A DNA stretch of 64,000 bases from CALDSL01 sp039810245 (GTDB lineage: Bacteria > Chloroflexota > Anaerolineae > Anaerolineales > Anaerolineaceae). Each line of letters starts with the position of its first letter. Positions within the stretch are counted from its first letter, which is position 1. Below the pieces are notes generated by a model. That model saw only the letters and a list, made by a program, of their open reading frames with translations, searched no databases and was not told where the DNA came from. A program made the translations under genes and the position numbers. Shown here piece by piece: positions 16,242 to 24,544 of the stretch. The stretch lies in contig JBDHWQ010000017.1 in the NCBI GenBank assembly GCA_039810245.1, positions 1 to 64,000 on the forward strand, given 5' to 3'.

Positions 16242-17744
16242 ATGAATATCGCGGATTATTTGCTGGAACACGGCGATGACCAGAAGGTGGCGATCATCTT
16301 TGAGGACGGTCAGAGTACCTACGCCGATATCCGCCACGCGGCGGCGCAGGTGGCGCTGCTGCTGCAGCGTCAGGGAATCGGCGCGGGCGACAGCGTGGGC
16401 CTGCTGGGGGCTAACTCCCTGTTCTGGGTCGCTTCGTACCTGGCGATCATGAAGCTGGGCGCGGTGGCCGTGCCATTCTCGACCATGGCCATGCCCGAAG
16501 AAGTGCAGGCGCAACTGGCGTTTTCGGGCTGCCGCGCGGCGTGCTTGCAAAACCGTTACCACGGGCGCTACGAGAGCGCCTTTCCCGCCGGGCTGCCGCT
16601 GCTGATGGACGACTGCCTCGACCCTGCTTCTCCGGCCGACTGGAAGTCGCTGCCCTACAATTCCGATTTTGATGAGGGGCGCGAGGCGGCTTTAATGTTC
16701 ACATCCGGCACCACCCAGAGCCCGCGCGCGGTGCGCATCTCGCATCGCAACATTCGCGCCAACACCGATTCCATCATCGAGTACCTGGAGCTGGACGAGA
16801 ACGAGCGCATCATGGTGATCTTGCCGTTCTATTACTGCTTCGGCACTTCGCTGCTGCACACGCACCTGCGCGTCAACGGCTCCATGGTGGTCTCCAACGG
16901 CTTCACCTTCCCGGAAAAGGTGCTGGATTTGATGGAACAGCACGGCTGTACCGGCATCGCCGGGGTGCCGTCTACTTACCAGACCTTTATTCGCAACACC
17001 ACTATGGCCAGGCGCCCGATGACAACACTGCGCAAGGTGCAGCAGGCGGGCGGCAAGCTGCCGGCGGTGCAGATTAAAGAGCTGGTGGAAATGCTGCCCA
17101 ACGCGCACATCTACACCATGTACGGGCAAACCGAGGCCACGGCGCGGCTTTCGTACCTGCCGCCGCACCTGCTGGACACCAAGCTGGGCTCGATTGGCAA
17201 GGGCATCCCGGGCGTAGAGCTGCGCGTGGTGAACGAAGCCGGGGACCCGGTGCAGCCGGGCGAGGTGGGTGAGATCTGGGCGCGTGGCGAGAACATCTCG
17301 GAAGGCTACCTGAACGACCCGGGGGCCTCAGGTGAGAAGTTCATTGACGGGGTGCTGCACACCGGCGACCTGGCCACGGTGGACGAAGACGGCTTCATCT
17401 TCGTGGTGGACCGTAAGGCGGACTTCATCAAGTCCTACGGCTACCGCGTGAGCAGCCAGCAGGTGGAAGATTGCGTGCTGGCGCTGCAGGACGTGGTGGC
17501 GGCGGCCGCGGTGGGCGAGCCGGACGCGATGCGCGGCGAGGCGATTGTGGTGTTTGTGACGCTGCGTGAAGACAGCGTGCTGCAGCCGGACGCGATCATC
17601 GCGCACTGCCGCGGCAAGCTGGCGCGGCACATGTGGCCCAAGCGCGTGGAGGTGCTGGACAGCCTGCCGCTGAGCGCGCAGGGTAAGGTGCTCAAATCGG
17701 AGCTGCGAAAGCGCGGCAGCTCCAACGGCGCCGCGGTAAAGTAG
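16242..17744 (+). CDS. AMP-forming acyl/aryl/aminoacyl ligase (ANL superfamily), probable ACP-loading enzyme
   Basis: This 500-residue adenylating enzyme has the P-loop-like motif MFTSGTTQSPRAV near 150, YGQTEATARL near 290, GEIWARGENISEGYLND, the hinge region VDRKADFIKSYGYRVS and the C-terminal catalytic Lys in GKVLKSELR. It activates a carboxylate as an adenylate and passes it to a thiol, most likely the ACP encoded 56 bases upstream. The substrate is unknown. The closest familiar context is the acyl-CoA ligase of exosortase-associated exopolysaccharide clusters, although no exosortase is seen here. The start follows a GGGGGG-rich binding site. Confidence 0.88.
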   Translation: MNIADYLLEHGDDQKVAIIFEDGQSTYADIRHAAAQVALLLQRQGIGAGDSVGLLGANSLFWVASYLAIMKLGAVAVPFSTMAMPEEVQAQLAFSGCRAACLQNRYHGRYESAFPAGLPLLMDDCLDPASPADWKSLPYNSDFDEGREAALMFTSGTTQSPRAVRISHRNIRANTDSIIEYLELDENERIMVILPFYYCFGTSLLHTHLRVNGSMVVSNGFTFPEKVLDLMEQHGCTGIAGVPSTYQTFIRNTTMARRPMTTLRKVQQAGGKLPAVQIKELVEMLPNAHIYTMYGQTEATARLSYLPPHLLDTKLGSIGKGIPGVELRVVNEAGDPVQPGEVGEIWARGENISEGYLNDPGASGEKFIDGVLHTGDLATVDEDGFIFVVDRKADFIKSYGYRVSSQQVEDCVLALQDVVAAAAVGEPDAMRGEAIVVFVTLREDSVLQPDAIIAHCRGKLARHMWPKRVEVLDSLPLSAQGKVLKSELRKRGSSNGAAVK

Positions 17745-17788
17745 CGCGGCATTCCCCGTGTTTGCAGGGGTAGAAAAGGGGCCGCGCC

Positions 17789-19756
17789 ATGTGTGGCATT
17801 GCTGGTATTCTCAACCTGAACGATCTCCCGCCAGTAGAAGTGGCCGGCGTGCGGCGCATGCTGGCGACGATCCGCCACCGCGGGCCGGATGGATTTGGCA
17901 TTTACCGCGACGCGCACATCGGCATGGGCAGCGCGCGGCTGAGCATCATCGACCTGGCCGGCGGCGACCAGCCGATTGGGAATGAGGACGGCACGCTGTG
18001 GATCGTCTATAACGGCGAAGCGTTTAACTACGTGGAGCTGCGCCCCGAGCTGGAAGCGCGCGGACACCGCTTTACCACGCAGTCCGATACCGAGGTGATC
18101 CTGCACCTGTATGAGGAATGGGGGCCAGAGTGCCTGCGCTTCCTCAACGGGCAGTTTGCGCTGGCGATTTGGGACAGCCGGGCGCGCTCGCTGTTCCTGG
18201 CGCGCGACCGGGCGGGCATCCGCCCGCTATTCTACAGCCTGCAGGACGGCCGGCTGGTATTCGCCAGCGAGATGAAGGCGATCCTCTCCGCGCCGCAGAT
18301 GCAGGCCGAGGTAGACCGCGCTGCGCTGCGCGAGGTTTTCACCTTCTGGAGCGTACAGCCGCCGCGCACCATCTTCCGCGGCATCCTCGAGCTGCCGCCC
18401 GCGCATTGGATGCTGGTGCAGGACGGCCAGGTGACGGTGCGGCGTTACTGGGAGTTGGATTATACGCTCGATGCACGCTTCGCGGACGAGACAGAAGCGA
18501 TGGACGAGCTGGAGCGGCTGCTGATTGACGCCACGCGCATCCGGCTGCGCGCCGACGTGCCGGTGGGCGCGTACCTTTCCGGCGGGCTGGATTCTTCGGT
18601 CACCACCGCGCTGATCCGCGCGTACACCGGCAGCCGGCTGGACACGTTCTCGATCGCTTTCGCGGACGAGAATTTCAATGAAAGCCCATTCCAGCAGCAG
18701 ATGGCACGCGCCCTGGGCACCGACCACCACGAGGTGTACTGTACGCATGCGGATATCGGCGCGATATTTCCCGAAGTGATCTGGCATACGGAAACGCCGC
18801 TGCTGCGCACCGGCCCCGCGCCGCTGTTCCTGCTCTCGAAGCTGGTGCACGCTACCGGCTTCAAGGTGGTGATGACCGGCGAGGGCGCGGATGAGATCCT
18901 GGCCGGGTATGACATCTTTAAAGAGATGAAAATCCGCCGTTTCTGGGCGCGCGACCCGCAGTCGAAGCTGCGCCCGCTGCTGCTGCAGCGGCTGTACCCG
19001 GACATTAAAGGGTTGAACAGCGCCGGTGGAGCATACCTGAAGGCGTTTTTTCAAAAAAACCTGACCGATACCGGCTCGCCCTGGTATTCGCATGCCATCC
19101 GCTGGAGCAATACAGCGCGCACCTGGCGGCTGCTGGCCGATGCGGCCCCAGCGCCGGCCGGCGCAGAGCTATTCCCCGACGCGCTGTGCCTGCCGGACGC
19201 GTTTGGCGAGTGGGACAGCCTGGCGCAGGCGCAGTACCTGGAGTTCCATACCTTCCTGTCGCAGTACTTGCTTTCGTCGCAGGGTGACCGCATGGCGATG
19301 GGACACTCGGTGGAAGGGCGTTACCCGTTCCTGGATTACCGCGTGATCGAGTTTGCCAACCGCCTGCCGCCACACCTCAAGCTGGAAGTGCTGACCGAGA
19401 AATACCTGCTCAAGAAGCTGGGGCGCAAGTATGTGCCGGATGCGATTTGGAAGCGGGTCAAGCGGCCGTACCGCGCGCCGATCCACAAGTCGTTCTTCCC
19501 TGGCAAGCCGCTGGAGTGGGTGAGCGAGCTGACCGGCACGGCGGCGCTGCGCGCCAGCGGGTATTTCCAGCCCGAGGCGGTGGAGCGGTTGGTGGCCAAG
19601 GCCGCGGCCGGCGCGGCGCTGAGCGAGGTGGATGATATGGCGCTGGTGGGCGTGCTTTCGACGCAGCTGCTGCACCAGCAGTTTGTGGAGCATTTGGATG
19701 CCGCGCCGCGCGGCCCGCTGCCCGTCGAGCGGGTGGTGGACCGGGTGGAGGCGTGA
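17789..19756 (+). CDS. asnB: Asparagine synthetase-family glutamine amidotransferase
   Basis: This 655-residue AsnB-like enzyme has a class II glutaminase domain with the required Cys2 (MCGIAGIL), RHRGPDG and YNGEAFNY. The synthetase domain has the PP-loop LSGGLDSS near 265 and GEGADEILAGY. It would hydrolyse glutamine and amidate an acyl-adenylate. In polysaccharide clusters these paralogs often act on a non-asparagine substrate; with an ACP and ligase next door, amidation of a carrier-bound or sugar carboxylate is plausible. It lies 44 bases after the ligase gene and is followed by a dispersed repeat. Confidence 0.9.
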   Translation: MCGIAGILNLNDLPPVEVAGVRRMLATIRHRGPDGFGIYRDAHIGMGSARLSIIDLAGGDQPIGNEDGTLWIVYNGEAFNYVELRPELEARGHRFTTQSDTEVILHLYEEWGPECLRFLNGQFALAIWDSRARSLFLARDRAGIRPLFYSLQDGRLVFASEMKAILSAPQMQAEVDRAALREVFTFWSVQPPRTIFRGILELPPAHWMLVQDGQVTVRRYWELDYTLDARFADETEAMDELERLLIDATRIRLRADVPVGAYLSGGLDSSVTTALIRAYTGSRLDTFSIAFADENFNESPFQQQMARALGTDHHEVYCTHADIGAIFPEVIWHTETPLLRTGPAPLFLLSKLVHATGFKVVMTGEGADEILAGYDIFKEMKIRRFWARDPQSKLRPLLLQRLYPDIKGLNSAGGAYLKAFFQKNLTDTGSPWYSHAIRWSNTARTWRLLADAAPAPAGAELFPDALCLPDAFGEWDSLAQAQYLEFHTFLSQYLLSSQGDRMAMGHSVEGRYPFLDYRVIEFANRLPPHLKLEVLTEKYLLKKLGRKYVPDAIWKRVKRPYRAPIHKSFFPGKPLEWVSELTGTAALRASGYFQPEAVERLVAKAAAGAALSEVDDMALVGVLSTQLLHQQFVEHLDAAPRGPLPVERVVDRVEA

Positions 19757-19774
19757 GGATGAGCAAGAACGCAG

Positions 19775-19885
19775 ACCCCACTCTTCCCCCCAAATCGCAA
19801 AGAGCGCGATTTGGAGGGAAGATGGTAACTTCTCTCCATTTTTGTTCTTTGAAAATGGGGGTTTGAGGGGGCTTCTCCCGCGATA
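19775..19885. repeat. Dispersed C-rich hairpin repeat (second locus)
   Basis: Between asnB and the NAD-synthetase-like gene lies a second copy of the hairpin repeat family of 2573-2787. A 15-base stem with one mismatch pairs 19784-19798 with 19806-19820. A second weaker hairpin around CCATTTTT and GAAAATGG (about 19836-19858) follows, then GGGGGTTTGAGGGGGC. The outer CCCCCCAA / TTGGAGGGA arms match the first locus while the inner stem differs. Confidence 0.7.
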
Positions 19886-19961
19886 ACAAACGAGCAGCAT
19901 CACCGGGCGGAGGCGATACCCGCCGATAACAACCGACAAAGACAATCAAGGAGAGCATGAG

Positions 19962-20951
19962 ATGAGCGAACAGAGCGCGGCGCGAGGGTTTGACCGTAGC
20001 TGGCTGGATCTGGACTGCGCGGCGGAGACCGAGCGCATCGTGACCTGGCTGCAGGAGAAGGTGCTGCGCGCCTTCCGGCGGCAGGGCGCGGTGGTGGGCA
20101 TCAGCGGTGGCATTGATTCGTCGGTGGTGCTGGCGCTGTGTGTGCGCGCCTTTGGGCCGGGACGCGTGGTGGGAATCCTGCTGCCAGAGCGCGAGTCTAG
20201 CCCGGAGAGCGCCGACCTGGCGCACGAGCTGGCGCGCTGCTACGGGGTAGAGGCCATCACTGAGGAGATCAGCGGGGCGCTGGATGGGTTTGGCTGTTAC
20301 CCGCGGCGTGATGAGGCCATCCGGCGCGTGATCCCCGAATACCAGCCGGGCTGGAATACCAAGATCGTGCTGCCCGGCGACCTGATGGAGCGCGCCACGC
20401 TCAACCTGTTCCACCTGGTGGTCACCAACCCGGACGGCACGGAGTACCGCAAGCGGCTGCCGCCGCAGGAATACCGGCAGATTGTGGCTTCCTCAAACTT
20501 CAAGCAGCGCACGCGCATGAGCATGCTGTATTACCACGCCGAGCTGCGCAACTATGCCGTGATCGGCACGGCGCAGAAGAACGAGCACGACCTGGGCTTC
20601 TTCGTCAAGTATGGTGATGGCGGGTCGGACATTGCACCGCTCGAGCACCTGTACAAGACGCAGGTCTTTCAACTGGCCGAGTACCTGGGCGTTCCAGAAA
20701 CCATTCGGCAGCGCACGCCCACTACCGACACATACCCGGGTGGGGGATCGCAGGAAGAATTCTTCTACCGTATCCCGTTTGAGACGCTGGACGCGATCTG
20801 GCTGGGGTTCGAGCGCGGCGTTGCGCATGAAGACATCGCGCGAGGGCTGGGTCTGACGGCGGAGCAGGTGGGCAATGTGGTCAATGATATCATCAGCAAG
20901 CGCAACGCCACGGAATACCTGCGCGCTGCGCCAGAAGGCCTGGAAGGATAA
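19962..20951 (+). CDS. nadE: NH3-dependent NAD+ synthetase-like protein
   Basis: This 329-residue PP-loop ATP pyrophosphatase has GISGGIDSS (46-54). The segments GTAQKNEHDLGFFVKYGDGGSDIAPLEHLYKTQV and TPTTDTYPGG are typical of a NadE subfamily. No glutaminase (nitrilase) domain is present, so ammonia must come from elsewhere. NadE makes NAD from deamido-NAD, but its place in a polysaccharide locus behind AsnB and an ACP ligase suggests a specialised amide-forming role. AAGGAG stands eight bases before ATG. The gene symbol reflects family only. Confidence 0.85.
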   Translation: MSEQSAARGFDRSWLDLDCAAETERIVTWLQEKVLRAFRRQGAVVGISGGIDSSVVLALCVRAFGPGRVVGILLPERESSPESADLAHELARCYGVEAITEEISGALDGFGCYPRRDEAIRRVIPEYQPGWNTKIVLPGDLMERATLNLFHLVVTNPDGTEYRKRLPPQEYRQIVASSNFKQRTRMSMLYYHAELRNYAVIGTAQKNEHDLGFFVKYGDGGSDIAPLEHLYKTQVFQLAEYLGVPETIRQRTPTTDTYPGGGSQEEFFYRIPFETLDAIWLGFERGVAHEDIARGLGLTAEQVGNVVNDIISKRNATEYLRAAPEGLEG

Positions 20952-20982
20952 AGTCATGGATGGCGGAAAGGGTGAACACATG

Positions 20983-21012
20983 TTTCACCCGGCCGGTCTT
21001 TCGTGCTATACT
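20983..21012 (+). promoter_or_regulatory. Candidate extended -10 promoter for the SGNH/acyltransferase unit
   Basis: TATACT (21007-21012) is preceded by TGC, an extended -10; a weak -35 (TTTCAC, 20983-20988) lies 18 bases upstream. The bases after it resemble those after the -10 at 24378. Confidence 0.4.
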
Positions 21013-21142
21013 GTGCAAGACGGGGGGAAATTGATTCTCCCGGCACAGCACAATTTCCGTTGCACAATTCTATTGGTAGAGGGTGGGCGAAGAACGCATG
21101 ACGCGCTGTGGCGCGGCCTGACGGCGCCAGGAGATTATGGTT

Positions 21143-22270
21143 ATGCTGAATCGACAGGGTTTTGCTCGCTTGCTGGCACGGATAATGCTGGCATTGGGCG
21201 TGCTTTTCGTGATGTTTGCACTGGTGATGCCGGGGGAGAGCACCGCGGTGGTGCAGGCTGGAACATACGCCACTCCATGGTATCTGCCGCTGTTCTCGTC
21301 TGACCCGTATGCAACGCCTATCCCACCCACGGCCACCCTGGTCCCCACGGCCACTATGACGCGCACCCCCACAAACACGCCCACGAATACCCCCACGCGA
21401 ACGTCCACCAGCACGCGCACGCCCACCAAAACGAGCGTGCCGGGCGGGCAGTACTCTAATATCGTCTTCCTGCATCATTCGGTGGGACAAGGCTTCATTG
21501 ATGGTGGGCTGCGCACACAGCTAACCAACCTGGGCTACCAGTTTTATGACCATGCTTATAACCTTTCCAGCCAGGGGAGGGGTTTAAGCTTGCCCAATGG
21601 AAATACATCGGGCTACGACTACAGCATTCCACGTAACAGCACAGATCTGTTGACGTTAGATCTTGCAGGCCCGCATCCCAATGCCAGCACCAAGAATCTG
21701 TGGGAAAAAGGGCTGTGGGATCTGTTTGGCCAGAAGGTTTACACCAGCGGAGTTTCTGCGTTGCCGGGAGACTGCACGATCAATGGGAGTAAGCCGAGTG
21801 ACCGGGCAATGACTTGCCTGATGCGCCACCAGGTGATTATTTTCAAGTCATGTTACACAAACTCGGACATCGATAGCGATAATCGCATTCAGGAATATAA
21901 GAACGTGTACGCGCGGATTGTTGCCTTTGCCGATGCGCATCCCGATCACATTTTTATCAGCCTGGGATATGCCCCTCAGGAGTCGCACGATAATCCAACG
22001 CCAGGCAGCCCGCAGCGCGCCAGACAGTTTATTGACTGGTTGAATACCAACACGGAAATGAGCAATGCAAAGCACCCGAATTTTTATGTGCTAAACCTGT
22101 ACGGCCAGCTCGTGGATACCACCGGCAGCCCACAAACAAATTCGAACTGGGGCTTTTTGCGTCGCGAGTATGTACAGTGGGATGGAAACTCGCATCCCAA
22201 CCAGCCGGCAAACCAGGCAATTGCAACCTGGCTGGCCGGGCAGATCGATACGATCTTGAAGAATCATTAG
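21143..22270 (+). CDS. Secreted SGNH-hydrolase-like protein with Thr/Pro-rich stalk
   Basis: This 375-residue protein has a basic, hydrophobic N-terminus (signal peptide or anchor, about 8-40). A Thr/Pro-rich stalk of about 45 residues rich in TPTNTPT-type repeats follows, then a catalytic-looking domain. That domain holds FLHHSVG (Ser113) near its start and a C-terminal DGNSHPN box (H351), which would supply the Ser and His of an SGNH-type esterase. It is paralogous to the gene at 23437, sharing FLHHSVG, HQVIIFKSCY-like and SHPN segments. ATG 21143 is nine bases after AGGAG; ATG 21137 is an alternative. GC content is visibly lower than its neighbours. It is probably an extracytoplasmic O-acyl esterase or transferase acting on the polysaccharide. 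Confidence 0.65.
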   Translation: MLNRQGFARLLARIMLALGVLFVMFALVMPGESTAVVQAGTYATPWYLPLFSSDPYATPIPPTATLVPTATMTRTPTNTPTNTPTRTSTSTRTPTKTSVPGGQYSNIVFLHHSVGQGFIDGGLRTQLTNLGYQFYDHAYNLSSQGRGLSLPNGNTSGYDYSIPRNSTDLLTLDLAGPHPNASTKNLWEKGLWDLFGQKVYTSGVSALPGDCTINGSKPSDRAMTCLMRHQVIIFKSCYTNSDIDSDNRIQEYKNVYARIVAFADAHPDHIFISLGYAPQESHDNPTPGSPQRARQFIDWLNTNTEMSNAKHPNFYVLNLYGQLVDTTGSPQTNSNWGFLRREYVQWDGNSHPNQPANQAIATWLAGQIDTILKNH

Positions 22271-22316
22271 CACCGCAAATCCTTGTCCGCGCAGGAATCG
22301 GGCAGAGGGGGAACCC

Positions 22317-23423
22317 ATGAACAAACGATTGCTACTCCTCTTCGGATACGCCATTACCGCGGTGATCATCAACCACGCCATCTACTGGTCGGCCAACAGC
22401 AGCCAGGTTTGGATTGAGCCGCTGGCGCTGCGCTTTACCCTGGGCACCGGGTTCCCGGTCAATGAAATGTTTTACCACCTGATCCTGGCAGCCAAGAAGC
22501 TGATGACGTTCTGCGTGCCGGCCTTCCTGTTTGCCTCGGGCTACTTCGCGGCGTACAGTGGACGTAAAAAGGGCAGCGCGCAGGCGAAGGTGATCTTCCG
22601 GCGCGTGCTGGCGCTGTTCGTGCCCTACGCAATCTGGTCGGTGGTGCTGTTTATCCTCAACCCGTACGACCAGCAGGTGAGCCTGGGTAAGATGGCGGCG
22701 CGACTGCTGTACGGCGGCGCGGTGCCGGAGTATTACTTTGTGCCGCTATTGATCCAGTTCACCATCCTTGCGCCTTTTCTGGTGAGTCAGGCGCGCGAGC
22801 ACCCGCGCCGTCTGCTGCTGTTGGCCGGGCTGCTGCAGCTCAGCGTGGTGGTAGTGAGCTACGCCAGCCTGTTTGTGCGCATCCCACTGGCGCACCAATT
22901 TGTGGTGACCAACCGCATCTGGTCGCTGTTCCCCACCTGGGCATTCTTCTTTCCGCTGGGCATGGTGGCGGGCTTTCACGCCACGCAGTTCTACCAGCTC
23001 ATCACGCGCTACCGGCCGTGGCTGCTGGTGGGCATGGTGACGTTTGGCAGCCTGGCCGTGCTGGAGACCGAAATCGTGGCGTCGGCGTTGAACGGCAATT
23101 TGCGTGACAGCGCTCTGACCATCCCCACCACGCTGTACGCGCTGTGCACCACGTTCGTGTTCCTGGCGTATGACTTCACCCGCTCGCCCATCTCCAAGCC
23201 GTTCTATTTCCTGGCGGATAAGACGTATTCGATTTACCTGATCCACCCGGTGGTGTTCTTCCTGATCATGCGGTTTGTGAAATATTACCTGCACCAGATT
23301 TTGAGCTTCCCGTACCTGTTCCTGATGCTGATGATCGCCATCGGGCTGTGCGTGCCCGCGCTGGTGCTGGTCGGCTCGCGCAGGGCGATGGGGGCTAACG
23401 TTTACAGATACCTGTTTGGATAG
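22317..23423 (+). CDS. Acyltransferase 3 family membrane protein
   Basis: This 368-residue integral membrane protein has about ten hydrophobic helices and the start of a typical OafA/acyltransferase-3 fold (FASGYFAAY, YAIWSVVLF, YFVPLLIQF, DKTYSIYLIHPVVFF). Such proteins move acetyl or other acyl groups across the membrane to sugars. It lies between two paralogous SGNH-like genes, 46 bases after the first and 13 bases before the second. This matches the acyltransferase-plus-SGNH division of labour known from OatA/OafB-type enzymes, but here as separate genes. A GAGGGGG site precedes ATG. Confidence 0.85.
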   Translation: MNKRLLLLFGYAITAVIINHAIYWSANSSQVWIEPLALRFTLGTGFPVNEMFYHLILAAKKLMTFCVPAFLFASGYFAAYSGRKKGSAQAKVIFRRVLALFVPYAIWSVVLFILNPYDQQVSLGKMAARLLYGGAVPEYYFVPLLIQFTILAPFLVSQAREHPRRLLLLAGLLQLSVVVVSYASLFVRIPLAHQFVVTNRIWSLFPTWAFFFPLGMVAGFHATQFYQLITRYRPWLLVGMVTFGSLAVLETEIVASALNGNLRDSALTIPTTLYALCTTFVFLAYDFTRSPISKPFYFLADKTYSIYLIHPVVFFLIMRFVKYYLHQILSFPYLFLMLMIAIGLCVPALVLVGSRRAMGANVYRYLFG

Positions 23424-23436
23424 AGGAAACGTAACG

Positions 23437-24339
23437 ATGACGACGACCACGCTTTCCAACCGGAAAAAATGGCTGTGGCTGGCCGCGCTGTCGATATTGG
23501 CGGTGGTTGTGGCCGCAGCGGCGCTGCTGGGCGCGCGGCGACTGGCGGGTGAGGCCTTTGGGCTGCGCGAATCTGCCAGGATTGCGCTGGGCACAGGCAT
23601 GGCGGTGCTCCAGCGCGGTGATGTGCTGGCCGGCACGCGCGGCGAATATACCAACGTGTTCTTCCTGCACCACTCGGTGGGCATGAACCTGGTTGACCAG
23701 GGCAACCTGCGCGAGCTATTCCAGCAGGCTGGTGTGGATTTTTGGGACCAGGGCTATCGCTACGACGGCATGCGCGGTCCGGATGGGCAGGATACCGGCT
23801 TCTGGTACCCGGTGCCCAACGACAACACCGACCCGGATGGGCTGGCGCGAGTGCTGGCGCAGCAGCCGCGCGGCTTGCCGGTGAATGCGCTCAGCGGGCT
23901 GCTGCAGCACGAAGTAATCATCCTCAAATCGTGTTACCCCAACAGCAGCATCGCGGATGCGGCGCAAATGGACGCGCTCAAAGCGCTGTACGTGAGGATG
24001 CGCAATACAATGGACCGGCATCCTGACCGGCTGTTCATTCTGTTGACCACGCCGCCGCTCAACCCGGCGGAAACGAGGCTGGAAAATGCGCGCTACGCGC
24101 GCGAAATGTCGGAATGGCTGCTGTCGGAGGAATTTCAGGGTGGGCGCGCCAACCTGCGCGTGTTCGACTTTTACAGCCTGCTGGCTGAGAATGACCCGGC
24201 CAGCCCGGAGTATGGCATGCTGCGCGCCACCTACCGCGACGGTGCCGATTCACATCCCAACGCGGCGGCCAACCGCGCGGTCGCGCCACAGTTCGCGCAG
24301 TTTGTGCTGGATGCTATCGACGGATATCGCGGCGAGTGA
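23437..24339 (+). CDS. Membrane-anchored SGNH-hydrolase-like protein (paralog)
   Basis: The 300-residue protein has one N-terminal membrane helix (about 11-32) and an extracytoplasmic domain with FLHHSVG (Ser80), EVIILKSCYPNS and the C-terminal DGADSHPN box (H273). It is paralogous to the protein at 21143 but lacks the Thr/Pro stalk and has GC content typical of the locus. ATG 23437 follows GAGGA by about nine bases, just after the acyltransferase stop. It is a likely partner of that acyltransferase in esterifying or de-esterifying polysaccharide. Confidence 0.65.
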   Translation: MTTTTLSNRKKWLWLAALSILAVVVAAAALLGARRLAGEAFGLRESARIALGTGMAVLQRGDVLAGTRGEYTNVFFLHHSVGMNLVDQGNLRELFQQAGVDFWDQGYRYDGMRGPDGQDTGFWYPVPNDNTDPDGLARVLAQQPRGLPVNALSGLLQHEVIILKSCYPNSSIADAAQMDALKALYVRMRNTMDRHPDRLFILLTTPPLNPAETRLENARYAREMSEWLLSEEFQGGRANLRVFDFYSLLAENDPASPEYGMLRATYRDGADSHPNAAANRAVAPQFAQFVLDAIDGYRGE

Positions 24340-24354
24340 GGCTGTATTACGCTG

Positions 24355-24383
24355 TTTTCCCTCGCCGCGGAAGGTGTTACAAT
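24355..24383 (+). promoter_or_regulatory. Candidate promoter for the flippase gene
   Basis: TTTTCC (24355-24360), a 17-base spacer and an extended -10 TGTTACAAT (hexamer 24378-24383). The bases GTGCAA and CGGGG that follow also follow the -10 at 21007. Confidence 0.45.
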
Positions 24384-24544
24384 GTGCAAAGCGGGGACAT
24401 GAAATACTCGGCAAAGTCTGATTTCAGGAACTGGTAAAGGATTATTTGGTATGGGATTCCCAGCGCGCAGCATTGGTGTAGTATGGCGTCGACCTGTCCG
24501 TGGCCGACACGGCGGGCGATCAAATCTGTATGCGGGGAGCGCGA

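Noticed and set aside
14051..24339. Exosortase or PEP-CTERM sorting genes expected from the exopolysaccharide-type context
   Set aside because: None of the membrane proteins shows exosortase motifs and no protein ends with a PEP-type sorting signal.
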